DNA of 64,000 nucleotides from Pseudorasbora parva. Taxonomy: Eukaryota; Chordata; Actinopteri; Cypriniformes; Gobionidae. The DNA lies in contig NC_090185.1 of the NCBI RefSeq assembly GCF_024679245.1, forward strand, positions 26,910,926-26,974,925, written 5' to 3'. The position numbers and the translations under genes were made by a program. Of this stretch, positions 36,360 to 49,306 are shown piece after piece (the stretch's first letter is position 1; the number at the start of each line of letters is the position of its first letter). The notes below the pieces were generated by a model. The model made no database searches. It worked only from the letters and a program-made list of their open reading frames with translations, and was not told where the DNA came from.

Positions 36360-37515
36360 TTTTCAGATACCCCATTGATTCAACAAGGTGCTGAAAGCAT
36401 TCTTTAGAAATATTAGCCCATATTGATGGGATAGCATCTTGCAGTTGATGGAGATTTGTGGGATAGACATCCAGGGCACAAAGCTCCCGTTCAACCACAT
36501 CCCAAAGATGCTCTATTGGGTTGAGATCTGGTGACTGTGGGGGCCATTTTAGTACAGTGAACTCATTGTCTTGTTCAAGAAACCAATATGAAATGATTCA
36601 AACTTTGTGACATGGTGCATTATCCTGCTGGAAGTAGCCATGAGAGGAAGGGTACATGGTGGTCATAAAGGGATGGACATGGTCAGAAACAATGCTCAGG
36701 TAGGCCGTGGCATTTAAACAATGCCCAGTTGGCACTAAGGGGCCTAAAGTGTGCCAAGAAAACATCCCCCACACCATTACACCACCACCACCAGCCTGCA
36801 CAGTGGTAACAAGGCATCATGGATCCATGTTCTCATTCTGTTTATGACAAATTCTGACTCTAACATCTGAATGTCTCAACAGAAATCAAGACTCATCATA
36901 CCAAGCAACATTTTTCCAGTCTTCAACTGTCCAATTGTGGTGACCTTGTGCAAATCTTTTTTCTCTCTTTTTTCTATTTGTAGTAGAGATGAGTGGTACC
37001 CGGTGGGGTCTTCTGCTGTTGTAGTCCATCCACCTCAAGGTTGTGTGTGTTGTGGCTTCACAAATTCTTTGCTGCATACCTCGGTTGTAACGAGTGGTTA
37101 TTTCAGTCGAAGTTGCTCTTCTATCAGCTTGAATCAGTCGGCCCATTCTCCTCTGACCTCTAACATCAACAAGGCATTATCGCCCACAGGACTGCCACAT
37201 ACTGGATGTTTTTCCCTTTTCACACCATTCTTTGTAAACCCTAGAAATGGTTGTGGGTGAAAATCCCAGTAACTGAGCAGATTGTGAAATAGTCAGACTG
37301 GCCCGTCTGGCACCAACAACCATGGCACGCTAAAAATGGCTTAAATCCCCTTTCTTTCCCATTCTGACATTCAGTTTGGAGTTCAGGAGATTGTCTTGAC
37401 CAGGACCACAGCCCTAAATGCATTGAAGCAACTGCCATGTGATTGGTTGATTAGATAATTGCATTAATGAGAAATTGTACAGGTGTTCCTAATAATCCTT
37501 TAGGTGAGTGTATTT
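36360..37515 (-). pseudogene. Tc1-like transposon, truncated and frame-broken
   Basis: Minus-strand pieces of a DD34E transposase: MGRLIQADRRATSTEIT..., WTVEDWKNVAWYDES (first catalytic Asp), QAGGGGVMVWGMFSW, then GYFQQDNAPCH (second Asp), then frameshifts and an ECFQHLVESM-like block near 36400-36360. The right terminal repeat ends GGTGAGTGTA at about 37512. The left terminal repeat is missing, so the copy was cut right after the ESM block. Confidence 0.8.
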
Positions 37516-37972
37516 CTCAATGAACACAACCAGGACCCTCAGGAGCTGACTGTACATGCCTTGCACCCATACAGTATCACAAGCACGATCATGTTTTACT
37601 TGAATTGGAGACCCGTAATCTACATGCTGCCCTGGCAAACGCAAGATCAAGCCTTGCATTATGAGGTCGCAAGTTCTCATTTACTGTTTCAACTGCCTCC
37701 ATGCTGAACACATTTAATTCCTTAGAATTAAATTGCTCAGCCATCAGGTTCCAGAACTGTCAGATGACTGAGAAAGGGCCACAACAGTTTCAAGCCCTTT
37801 TGACAAATTCACCCGCGAGCCCCATGTTCTGAGCCACCGTGCTGCCTCGGAGGACATGGGACCCAAATGGTGGGGAGCGTGATCTGACCAATCATAATGC
37901 AGAATCCGCCATTTGGTCTGACAAAGCAGGTGAAATAGTAGATTAACGACAGTGGACTTGAACTTGAAAAAT
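37516..37972. other. Spacer, nothing certain
   Basis: No recognised repeat or gene. Its right limit is the TIR element at 37973. Confidence 0.5.
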
Positions 37973-38541
37973 GGGGTGCTTCTCAATATCCATCCTCGCT
38001 TCCTCGCTCCTCCGTCCTCCATCTTATGACCCGGAAACCGATGGAGCTCAGCCATCTTGTAGAAGATCTCAATTCTCTAATTTTACCACGAGGAGGCGAG
38101 GATCGAGGAGTGAGGAGGCTTCCTGAGGAGTCGTGAGTGAAGATACACAGGTGTTACACAGTGTTTTATCGACTAAATGAGACGCAAGCATTAATTCTCC
38201 TCCCTATTCATTATTATTTATATGTTTACATGTACAAGACACAAATGTTTGTCAAATAACAACACCTGATAGTTGCAGAATTATATCAAAGCACAAGAAA
38301 ATGAAAGAAACAAATAGAGAAACAAATAGAAATGAATACTATACAACAAATAAAAAGCAGTTAATAACTTAAGCTTAGTCTGCTTAAGCTTAGTCTGCTT
38401 AAGCTTAGAAGCTTAGCTTACAATATATATAGATATCCCTAATGTTCAAAAATCCTGACTAAATCCAGCGGTGCAGTCAGCAAGGAGGTAGGAAGGTAGG
38501 AAAGGAAACAAGGATGCACAAATAAGAATTGGGAAGCACCC
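37973..38541. mobile_element. Short TIR element (MITE), class unknown
   Basis: Left end GGGGTGCTTCTCAAT and reverse complement of the right end GGGTGCTTCCCAATTC match over about 15 bases, then CATCCT(C/T)G blocks continue the similarity. About 0.57 kb, no reading frame. Target duplication not resolved. Confidence 0.6.
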
Positions 38542-39403
38542 ATGGTGTTTATTGACGTCTTTCCGCAGTTGAAACAAGAATCCTTCTGATGTTTATTCAT
38601 GTTTATTTGGTGCTATAAATTAACTAGTATGAGGAAATGACCGGTCCACGAGCAGCTTGAACTGAGGTGCATTAGTATGTCACCACATAATAAAGTCAAA
38701 AAACGGTATTTATGTTTTGAATTACAAAAGTGAAAAGTAGAGACTTTATTTATATCAAAAGTAACATGTTCTATCCTGTCTGTAGGTGCCTGTTGTGCAG
38801 TGGCTCTCTCTTTTTTTAATGTGAAGGCTCACTTTCTTTTTTCTCTTTTTGTGTTTTTATATATTTCTAAACGATGTTTATATGTTTCTAAATAAGTACT
38901 TGATTGTTACTGTAGATGCAATTGTTACGGTACAGAAACTATGGAGACAGAAGGTAAAAGAAACAGGTTTTATTTATGAGAACCAGCAGAGTGAACAGAC
39001 GTGCAGGCGAGTGACTTGGTTGAAGTGCAAATTTGGCGTTGAAGGTTTAAAATAACAATGAATACAGTAAAATAAAATATATATCATATGATATGATACA
39101 AAATGACAGGATAATAAAACATAAATGCATTTTTGTACATTTATTTTTTAGCTTTTTTTTACTGCGTAGATGGGACTGAAGACCCCCATGGTAGAGCAGA
39201 AGACCACCACAGTTGAGTATATTTAATTATATAGAAAGTGCAAAGGCAGTGAAGAGGAAGTGTGATGGGATAAGAAACGACCACAGGCGAAACTTGGATC
39301 CCACTTCATTGTGAATATATTTAATAAATTGTTTATTGTGGATATTTGTTATTCATCATTATTGTGAGGTGTACAAAAATATTTACTGATTGTTATTGTA
39401 AAA
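38542..39403. other. Spacer and remains of the copy-4 3' flank
   Basis: Mostly AT-rich with no gene. The last part (about 39360-39403: GTGTACAAAAATATTTACTG then TTATTGTAAAA) aligns with the 3' flanks of copies 2 and 3. It is the far side of the copy-4 3' flank, split off by the 14.5-kb insertion. Confidence 0.65.
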
Positions 39404-39737
39404 GGGGTAACACTTTACAATAACAGGACATGAATAATCATGTATTACATGAATTAATAGTTAATTCAACATAAACTCATGATTAGTTAAGATATGAACT
39501 AATCATAAACAAATGATGAGCTATCCTGAACTAACACATGAGACATAGGGATTCATGCATGAATAACAGCAGCATTAATAGATGTTAGAACATGTTTGAC
39601 AATTAATGCATTCATTAACATGCATGGATAAACTAAATAAAACAGGCTTGACAATAAAACAAATAAGACACACTGGACTCTGCAATTGCTGCGTTGCAGA
39701 CATACTTTAACCCCCAAATCAACGCGGTAGTGGATTG

Positions 39738-42558
39738 ACATGCATTTCGCAAACGTACTCAAGCAACTAGCGAACCAGTACTACATTACATTGCAGCTTT
39801 AAGAGACTTGGTTTCCAAATGCGAGTTTGGTGCGAATACAGATGACATGATTAGAGATCAGTTAATCGAACACGTTGCAAGTCACCGCATACACGAAAGA
39901 CTTCTGCTTGAAACTGGAAAGGCAGTTGTCAAAGGCAATTACAATTCCCAATCAGATTGAGGCTGCGAGTGAACAGGCAAAGAGCATCGCAGGATACCAG
40001 GCCGTTCCTGTGCAAGCCGTGCAGTCGCGATCATGCAATGATTCAGATCGGATCCATCCTAAACCACCCCGCAAGCTCTCCTCCTACCCTTCTTCTTCTG
40101 CTCCTACACCAACTGCATCATCATCATCCACATGCTACCGCTGTGGGTCTGAAAAACATTTGGCCAATGCACAAAACTGTCCTGCTGCCCGTGCTAAATG
40201 TAAAAATTGTCAGAAAATGGGACATTTCGCCCGAGTGTGTCGATCAACTGACACCCGTTCAGTCCGCGAAATTGAACTGCCGGAGTATACGGTTCTTTAC
40301 ATGCATGACCATGCGACCACAAATAAGCTTGTGTGCCCTGTCACCTTAAAGACTTCTGCTGTTACCCTAGAGGCTGAGTTAATGGTGGATACTGGCTCAT
40401 CCGTCTCCATATTACATATTAGGTCTATATATGATGCCAACTTTAGTTCCGTGCCCCTTCGGCCACCAAATTCTCGCCTGGTCACATATTCACGTGCACC
40501 AATCCGTGTATTGGGTTGCTTGCTCGCCGTTGACAGTCGCATGTGCAGCGAATTACCAACTACCAACATAACCAACTACTTCATAGTTGGTTATGGAACT
40601 GCTTTGCTGGGAATGGATCTAATAAAAGGTTTATGCTTGCGTTTCGATGGTCAATGCTTGCTTTCCACTCCTTCCCTCACTGGATCTCAGGCCTCTACAG
40701 CGGCTATTAGGTGCCTTTCAACCTCATCTCCAAACCCAAGTGCACTAGGATGCGCAAAAAGCTTTGTTCACAAAGTGAAGCTCTCAGGAAATGCCGATCC
40801 GGTCCGTCAAAAACTGCGCCGCTTACCGCTGTCTGTGCATTCTGCTGTTTCCAAAGAATTGGATTACCTTCTCAAAGAAGGAATCATTAAAAAAAAATAT
40901 GCATCACCCTGGGTTTCTCCGATCGTTGTCACACAAAAGAAAACAGGTGGTAGTTGCCTATGCGTCAAAATAAGAGAACCCAATAAAGCCATCATAACGG
41001 ACAGTTATCCCTTGCCACACATGGACAAGTTGCTCTCATTACTTAGTGGGGCTACCATATTTTCAACTATTGACCCTCAAAGCGCATATCATCAGGTCAT
41101 GTTGCATCCTGACAGTAGAGATTTAACTGCTTTCATCACGCTCGAGGGATTGTTCTGTTTCTGTCGGGTTCCGTACGGGTTGGCCTCTGCGCCATCGGCG
41201 TTTCTGAAGATGATGCGCATTATCTTACATGAGTTACCGAACGTGGCAAATTACTTGGATGACATTATTATATGGGGATGCACAGATGAGGAGCACGGAT
41301 GCTCACTGAAAAGTGTTCTGTAATGTCTGCACGAGACAGGACTAAAAAGTAATGCTGCAAAATGCCACTTCAGACAATCCAGCTTACAGTTCCTCGGTCA
41401 CACAGTCACGACGCAGGGTATTAAGCCTGACAAGCAACACCTAGCTGCAATCTTACAGGCCCCTGCTCCATCGGATGCTGTTAAGTTGCGCTCATTCCTT
41501 GGTCTGCTGTCTTGGTACAGCAAATTCATTAAGAATTTCACCTCTGTGGTTGAGCCATTACGTGCCAGTTTGAGATTTTTCCTGGTCGGAAGAAGCACAG
41601 AGCAGCTTTTCTGATGTCAAACAGCTACTACTCGACAGCCCTGCTTTGGCCCTTTATAACCCTGATCTGCCTACACTCATCTCGACTGACGCGTCTGATT
41701 ATGGCCTCGGAGCCATTTTCTCCCAAACACATCCGGATAACGCTGAACGCACCGTGGCCTTTGTGTCAAGAATTCTCACTCCGTCCGAACGCAAATATTC
41801 GACTGTAGAGAAGGAAGCCCTCGCTTGCGTTTGGGCTGTCAAGAAATGGAGGACGTACTTGTGGGGTCGGACATTTAAATTGCGTACGGATCATCAGGCA
41901 TTAACCACGCCACTCACTACTAAAGGAGGGGACCATGCATGAATGCGTATCGCGTGCTGGGCTGCTATCTATCACGCCTTCCCTTGCCTTCTGACGCCAT
42001 GGAAAACGAGGTGGACTCTGAGCCTGAGCAAGTAGCTTTGCTTACGTCTGTATTGACCGCTGTCAATCCAAAAGAATTTGCAGCTGCCTCTTCCTCCTAC
42101 CCTGAGATGTGTAAGCTGTGCGCACAGATACAAAAAGGCTGGCCACGCTCTTGATCACACGTTGACCCCTCCTGCTGCCATTCTACAAATTGAGACATGA
42201 ACTTACTGCAACAGATGACTTCATCTTAAGGGGTTCGCGTCTCATTGCACCTGTGTCATTACGTCATAGGTTGGGGATGCTCGCGCATGAGGGACACCAG
42301 GGCATCGTGTGCACTAAGCAACAGCTGCGCAATCTTTACTGGTGGTCACGGATGGATGAGTCGGTCATTTGCGTTATTTCATCATACCAACTGTGTCAGG
42401 CATCGGACAAAACTAGCAATGGATGTAGTGGGCCCATTCGAGTACGCTACTTTGGATTGCCACTATGCCCTCACACTAATGGACTATCATAGCAAATGGC
42501 CTGAAGTTACGTTCGTGTCTTTAGTAAGTGCAAAAAAAGTGATTAATTTCCTCACCTC
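39738..42558 (+). pseudogene. Ty3/Gypsy retrotransposon A, decayed gag-pol
   Basis: Plus strand. Gag tail (YIAALRDLVSKCEFG, then a frameshift near 39895). Zinc knuckles CYRCGSEKHLANAQNC and CKNCQKMGHFARVC at about 40134-40243. Protease VDTGSSVSIL near 40387. RT with YLDDIIIW near 41253-41276. RNase H STDASDYGLGA and FKLRTDHQAL (41680-41910). Integrase zinc-binding region and start of the catalytic core to about 42535. At least three frameshifts or stops (near 39895, 41323, 41600, 41942, 42160). Both LTRs and the integrase end are absent. The 482-residue open stretch 39875-41323 is the longest frame. Clade not certain. Confidence 0.85.
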
Positions 42559-42925
42559 TGTCACAGGCGTGGGCAGAAAACAGAGGATCCAAATGCGAGT
42601 TAGAACAAAGATTTATTACTCTCAATGATACAGATGCATAAAGCACAAAAAGTCACGGCAGCATCGGGAACAGGTCCAATCCAGCGGATAGACAGATAAA
42701 TCCAGATGAATGGCGGCAGGCAAAGCAGCGCAGGCAGGCAATGGGCACACGGGACCGAAGGAATCCTGGAATCCGGAACAAAGCACACACTCAGGGGAAA
42801 GACACACCGACAGACAGGAACCTGCTGGACAACTGCAACGACTGACAACAAAGGTATGTGAGCTCCGTGTATATATGCAGTGTATAATGAGTGCAGCAGG
42901 TGACGGTGATCCAATCCTAGTAATC
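42559..42925 (-). mobile_element. LTR of Gypsy element B
   Basis: Minus strand ends CCTGTGACA at 42559, has AATAAA at about 42615 and TATATA at about 42870, in the correct order for U3-R-U5 read leftward. It joins the integrase fragment directly at a short duplicated TAATCAG, which suggests an internal deletion by microhomology. Confidence 0.55.
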
Positions 42926-44745
42926 AGTAATCAGTTAAAACAACCGTCTGGCCCTGGGAGGGCGGGAGGGCGGTGATAAAATCTAGCGCTATGTGGGACC
43001 AGGGTCTTGAAGGAACAGACAGCGGTTGGAGTAACCCATCGGGGGAGCGATTAGATGTCTTACCCATGGCACAAACCGAACACGGCAAAAACAATTCCTG
43101 AATGTCACGAGCCATACCAGGCCACCAGAATCATTGCTTGACCAAAAATTTGGTTCTGTTAACTCCCGGGTGACAAGCTACATTGGAACCATGACCCCAT
43201 CGAATCACGTCGGACCTTATCCCCTCAGGCACAAATAATCGACTCGGTGGTCTGCCGGGCGGAGGCGTTACCCCTTCTAAGGCCGTTCTGACCTTCGATT
43301 CGACCTCCCATGTGAGTGTAGAGATGAAAAGTCTTTCAGGAAAAATGCACTCGGGAGTAGACGGGCGTTCGGGGTGGTCAAAAACGCGAGACAAAGCATC
43401 GGGTTTGATGTTTTTAGAACCCGGACGATACGAAAGCGAAAAATCAAAACGTCCGAAAAAAAGGGCCCACCGAACCTGCCTAGAGTTGAGTCTTTTGGCC
43501 GATCTGATGTACTCCTGATTCTTATGGTCGGTCCAAACGATAAAGGGAACCCCCGACCCCTCTAACCAATGGCGCCATTATTCCAATGCGAGTTTGACTG
43601 CCAACAACTCTCAGTTACCAATGTCGTAGTTTTGCTCGGCTGACGACAATCGATGGGAAAAAATGCGCAAGGATGCATCTTGTCGTCCGAGGAAGGATGG
43701 GAAAGCACCGCGCCTACCCCAACCTCTGAAGCGTCCAACTCCACCACAAACTGACCTGATGGATCAGGGGCGACAAGAATGGGAGCCGAAATGAAGCGGC
43801 TCTTCAGTTTGGAAAATGTAGCCTCGGCTACACTTGACCACCTGAACATCATTTTGGAGGAGGTCAACGCTGTCAGAGGGGCGGCTAGATGGCTGAAGTT
43901 ACGAATAAAACGTTGGTAAAAATTGGCAAACCCCAGAAACCTCTGCAGGGCCTTACGGGAATCTGGACTTGGCCAATCTACCACAGCCTTAATTTTATCG
44001 GGATCCATGCGCATTCCCTCGGACGAGATGATATAACCTAAGAATGGGACAGACTGTGCATGAAAAATGCATTTCTCCGCCTTGACAAAAAGCCCATTCT
44101 CTAGCAACCTCTGGAAAACAAGCCTGACATGCTAAACATGCTCCTGGAAGGAGGATAACAAATCAATATGTCATCCAGGTAAACATAAATGAACTGATCC
44201 TCCATATCTCTCAGCACGTCATTGACCAGTGCTTGGAAGATTGCGGGGGGAGTTGGACAACCCAAAGTACATGACCAAATATTCAAAATGTCCCCTGGGG
44301 GTATTAAACGCAGTCTTCCACTCATCCCCCTCCCTGATACGCACCAAATGTTAAGCATTACGTAAGTCCAACTTAGTGAATATGGATGCTCCCTGCAACC
44401 TCCTGAAGGCTGAAGACATCAACGGCAAAGGATAAGTATTCTTTACCGTGATGTTATTCAGTCCTCGGTAATCAATGCAAGGTCGCAGAGAGCCCTCCTT
44501 CTTACCCACAAAGAAGAACCCCGTCCCCGCTGGAGAAGAGGAAGGGTGGATGAACCCGGAAGCTAGAGAATTAGAAATATATTTCTCCATGGCCTCCCTC
44601 TCAGGATTGGAAAGTGAGTATAACTTGCCCTTAGGCGGAGACGTACCTGGCATAAGATCTATAGCACAGTCATAGGGGCGATGCAGAGGAAGAGAAGCAG
44701 GCCGGGACTTACTGAACACTTCCTTCAGGTCGAGGTACTCCCTAC
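42926..44745 (-). pseudogene. Ty3/Gypsy retrotransposon B, decayed pol
   Basis: Minus strand, in order: RT ([20 protein letters not shown] at about 44750-44690, [12 protein letters not shown]-like region altered, VYLDDILI near 44180), RNase H ([17 protein letters not shown] near 43740-43690), integrase zinc-binding region and start of core ([22 protein letters not shown] near 42985-42925). Frames are broken between the blocks. The 5' part (gag, protease) is cut off at 44745 by the next repeat and the integrase C-terminus is missing. Confidence 0.85.
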
Positions 44746-46737
44746 CCAGATAGCAAGCATGTTTGGGCCACATGTGGGTATTATGGCATGGCTGAACAGA
44801 TATGGGCCAGAATGTGACCATATTTGTTTTGCCATGACTTTAGAATCGGCGGGAAATGTTCTCTTGGTTTACAACTCATTTTGAGGTATATGGCCCAGAT
44901 AACAATGTACACATAAGGGCCATATGTGTTTGAGCTTTGGCACAAAGTGAGAAAGGCTGACTTGTGGTAAACCTTTGGATAATATATGGAAAAACACAGG
45001 ACACCTGAAATCAAGCGCAGCTGACATCAGAGGTTTCACACCTCAGGTGCTTGCATCTCATTAGTGGAATGAATCTGACTGATACGGCACCATTTTCTCA
45101 TCTGCTCTCATGAGTTTTCGGTCATGCATATCTTCAGGTAAGTGAAGTTTTAGCATTTCAAAGCCTTTTTAAGGTTATTTTGTGCAGCATTATGTATTTG
45201 TTTGAGGAGGGTGTCGAATTAGCCTAAGTTGAGTGTATTTACCATTTCAATCCCATGTGTAATGCAGCACACAGTCACCAAACGAGTCATTGATTGATGA
45301 TTTAAAACTCCGGACTAGTTTTCTTGCGTGCGTCCGTCTTTAACGCGCCTCAACTATCGTACAGTCAGACATTTATGACAGTTTTGATCTTACAGTGTGA
45401 CATGGCTTACAGCACTGATTATGTTTGTACAGCCTGACATGGAACAATCGTGAAGGACTGTAATTAATCTCACAGTGTGCACCCGGGTTGAGCTTTGTTG
45501 CGGCCGCGACATAAAGTAACTTTTGGGAATGCGAGTGTGTTGTGGCCATGAGATCTTTTGAGGGGAACGACATCTTTTTGTTCGCGTCTGGTGATGGTTA
45601 ACCCAAAAAATTATATTCTGTTATTTACTTGCCCTCATGTTGTTCCTAAGGATTTATTGAATGTGTGTTATATATATTAGTTTTTTTTTTTTTTTGGAGC
45701 AAAAAATTAATTAATAAATCAATAAATTCAAATCTTAACCTGGCTAGTGATGCATTACATTGATTTAAAAAAAAAAAGGTGACAATAAATGATGACTAAA
45801 TTATATTTTTGGTTGAACTATCCCTTTAGTTTACCATTTATTTTAATCATAATTATGCAGACCTAGCTTCCAGGTTGTATTGCTGTTAACATTATTTAAA
45901 TGTAGTTTTTTATTGCAGGTGCAGTTGATTGAAACGTGAATCCCAACAACACACTTCCAACACTGATTAGTGTCACAATTCACCAGTGTGAGTGCCCGTG
46001 CTCACCACCAGAGGGCACTCCAATCCGGACTGTCATTCTATCATAAACTACATTACCCATTATCCTTTGCCCGGACTCATTAGCACTCACTGTTTACACC
46101 TGTGTCTTATTATTCTGTTTTCCGCCTGGTTATCTCTGTTATTCACTGTGAAGTCTTGTTTTGTGTACACTGTATTTCTGAGCATTTTCCTTGGTTTCAT
46201 TTCTCTTGGTTTGTTGGATTTCTTGCCTATTTCCCAGATTACCCATCTCTCCTGTCTTGTGTGCCTTTTTGGACTGTTTGCTTGTATGACCTTTTGCATT
46301 TGGATCTCTTACCTTCTGTCTCAGAGTGGTTCCTTACAATTAGAGACTTTATTTATCTTGAAGTTTTTGTTTGTTATCTTTAGCAAGTTACTGTGATCCC
46401 CCTCCCTTCTACTTTAACTCTCATTGCTAGATGAGCATAATACACACTTGAAATTTGGTGTAAAATTAAGTCTAGACTCTTTGAATGTTATTTATATTAA
46501 TATAAATGGTTTCTGATTAACTGTAAATATTTGTCAAAAGTAAATTATTGAATACATTTTTGTTGTTGAGTGTTGTATTTACCATGGACTTAATAAGACT
46601 TTTACATAATGCTCAAAGTTTCATGTGGGCCACATAAGGGCCATTAGATTTTAACAAAACTCAGCCATACTAAAATTCCATATTAGGCCCACATAAGGGC
46701 CACATACAATTGTATTGTTTGGCTCATGTTTGGTGGA
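44746..46737. repeat. Repeat block with GGCCCA motifs and dispersed-repeat copy B
   Basis: Begins CCCAGATAGCAAGCATG and contains several GGGCCACATGTGGG or GGCCCACATAAGGGCC blocks near both ends (44760-44920, 46625-46720), as in a common teleost DNA repeat. Between about 45151 and 46080 it matches 7897-8625. It has no conserved reading frame. It separates Gypsy B from the Gmr1-like element, interrupting both. Confidence 0.6.
46005..46018 (+). promoter_or_regulatory. CTCF-consensus match in repeat
   Basis: CCACCAGAGGGCAC fits every position of CCASYAGRKGGCRS. The homologous place in copy A (about 8540) reads TCACCAGAGGACAC and does not fit. Binding is not shown. Confidence 0.4.
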
Positions 46738-49306
46738 GTTATGGCACTGCTTTGGTTTATGATCTAGCTGGAGGGAAAGTACTTCCATTCCCCGAGGTTA
46801 TTGAAAATCCGGTGTATGACTCTGTTACTACTGGTGAGTTAGTGTCGGAATTCCCGGCTGTGTTCTCTGCGTGCGTAGTTACGCGGGCGCAAGCGCATAG
46901 GTTTGGCGATTCGATTGATCTTGCGGATACCTTTTTGGCCGTTGAGGACAAAGTCAAAGGTGAAGGTCTGCTAGCACATTCGGAGCTGTCCGGGCCTGAG
47001 TTGCTGTCCACGGTTAGTGGTGCTGAAGAGTCACCTGATCTGCCGTCGTCTCTTGAGAAAGATCTAATCTCTGTTGAACAGAGAAAAGATCCTTCGTTAT
47101 CGCGTTGTAGGAAGGCAGCTTTTAAATTAACGGAGGTTGAGATTGAAACGGTTGCTTACTTTTGGGATAACAACGTGTTAAAAAGAAACTCCAACGAGGT
47201 CTGATGGTTTAGGTTGGGATACTATTTTTCAATTAGTAGTCCCTCAGTGTTTACGCAAGCAAGTTTTGAGTGTGGCCCATGATAATGTTGCAGGCCATTT
47301 AGGTATAACTAAAACTTACCACCGAATCCTGTGTTATTTTTTCTGTCCTGGTATTAAATCTGACGTGGCACGGTACTGTCGTTCATGTCACATGTGCCAG
47401 GTCGTAGGAAAACCTAACCAGATAATTCATCCTGCCCCTCCTAAACCTATACCTCTTATGGGAGAGCCTTTTTCCCGAGTTATTCTGGATTGTGTTGGAC
47501 CGTTACCGTGAACGAGATCTGGACATGTTTATTTGCTTACGCTTATGTGTGCGACTACTCGCTATGCGGAAGCGGTATCATTACGCTCATTAAAAGCAAA
47601 GGCTGTGATGAAAGCTCTAATTGCATTCTTTTCCACCTTTGGTTTTCCTCAAATGATCCAAACGGATCAGGGAACCAATTTCATGTCCCGATTGTTCAAA
47701 CAGGTTCTGTCACAACTGAACATCAAGCACGTGACTTCTAGCCCTTATCACCCAGAGTCTCAGGGTGCCCTTAGAAAAGGTTTCACCAAACTTTGAAGTC
47801 CACGTTGAGCAAATATTGCGTTGAGTCAGGGAAAGAATGGGATGAAGGGTTGCCTTTTCTCATGTTTGCTGTCCGTGAGAGCGTTCAGGAGTCTCTTGGG
47901 TTCAGTCCAGCCGAATTGGTTTTCGGACACACGGTTAGGGGCCCACTGAAGATGTTGAAAGAGACTTGGCTGGCTGAACAGACCGCGGGGTGTAACTTAC
48001 TGGACTATGTTAGCTCTTTTCGAGAACGCTTGCATGATGCTTGCAAATTAGCTCAGACTGCTCTAGAGAGTACGCAGGTAAAAATGAAAAAACGTTTTGA
48101 CAAGAATGCTGTCTCTCGTTCATTTTCCGAGGGGGACAAAGTCTTGGTTTTATTGCCCATACAGGGCGCTGCATTGCAGGCTAGATTCTCTGGACCGTAC
48201 GTCATTGATAAGAAGCTGAGTGAAACAAATTATGTGGTTCAAACTCATTGATAAAGTAGGCTCTGCACACTTCGTCACAAAATTAGATCTCCTAAAAGGA
48301 TACTGGCAAGTTCCCTTGACGGAGCGCGCAGCCGAGATATCTGCTTTTGTTACGCCGGATGATTTCCTCAATTACAGGGTGATGGCGTTCGGGTTGCGCA
48401 ACGCCCCGGCTACGTTCCAGCGTTTAATGAACAAGGTGCTGGGCGGGGTTCCGATCTGTAAAGCATACCTAGACGATATCGTTGTTTATTCGAATACTTG
48501 GGAGGATCACTTATCAAGTTTGAGTACAGTGTTTGACCATTTGTTAAAGGCATCTCTCACTCTTAATTTGGTTAAGTGTGAGTTTGGCAAAGCGACTGTT
48601 TCCTACCTAGGGAAACAGGTGGGCAGGGACAAGTTCGACCTGTTGCTTTGTAAGTGCAAGCCATTGCAGAATTCGCGGTGCCCCGTACGAAACGTGAACT
48701 GAGAAAATTATTGGGAATGTCTGGTTATTATCTGGGATTTTGTAAAAATTTCTCAGTGTTGCCTCTAACAAATATGCTTCGTGTTTCCCAAGCCTTTGAG
48801 TGGACTGCTGAATGTCAAACTGCCTTCGAGTCTGTTAAGTCACTTCTGTGCAGTGCCCCTGTTTTAACAGCGCCAAATTACTCACGTTCATTTCAGTTGG
48901 ACGTTGATGCTAGTGCTACGATGCTAGTGCTAGATGCTGGCGCTGTCCTTTTGCAGGATGATGAAAACGGGGTTGAACATCCTATTGGATATTTTTCAAA
49001 GAAATTTCTAAAACATCAATTAAATTACAGTACCATCTAGAAGGAAGCACTAGCTCTGCTAATGGCGTTACAACACTTTGAGGTATATGTTGGCTCTAGT
49101 TCATTGTCGATCATCGTATTTACTGACCACAACCCATTAGTGTTCTTATCCCGTATGAAGAATTCAAACCAACGAATTATATGCTGGTCTCTCTTTGTCT
49201 AGACATTTTTTACAAGAAAGGTAAAGACAATGTATTGGCTGACGCACTATCGCGTTCGTTCAGTTCTGAGTGAATCCACTGTATGTAGATTCTTTGTGTG
49301 TAAGGG
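46738..49306 (+). pseudogene. Gmr1-type Gypsy element, integrase before RT
   Basis: Plus strand order: end of protease (DLAGGKVLPFPEV), linker, integrase zinc-binding (HLGITKTYHRI, CRSCHMCQ) and core (ILDCVGPLP, TQTDQGTNFMSRLF-like, SPYHPESQGA; 47266-48250), then RT (FVTKLDLLKGYWQVPLT, FGLRNAPATFQRLM, AYLDDIVVYS; 48240-48700), then RNase H (LDVDASATMLVLDAGAVLL, FTDHNPLVFLSRM and ADALSRSF; to about 49270). The domain order integrase-RT-RNase H is that of Gmr1-like elements, not of ordinary Gypsy. A deletion removes the integrase tail and RT start at about 48250, and there are several stops and frameshifts. 5' truncated. Confidence 0.85.

Noticed and set aside
45992..46396. 134-residue hydrophobic ORF resembling a membrane protein
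   Set aside because: It sits in a dispersed repeat, T-rich by composition, and the homologous copy at 8.6 kb does not keep the frame.
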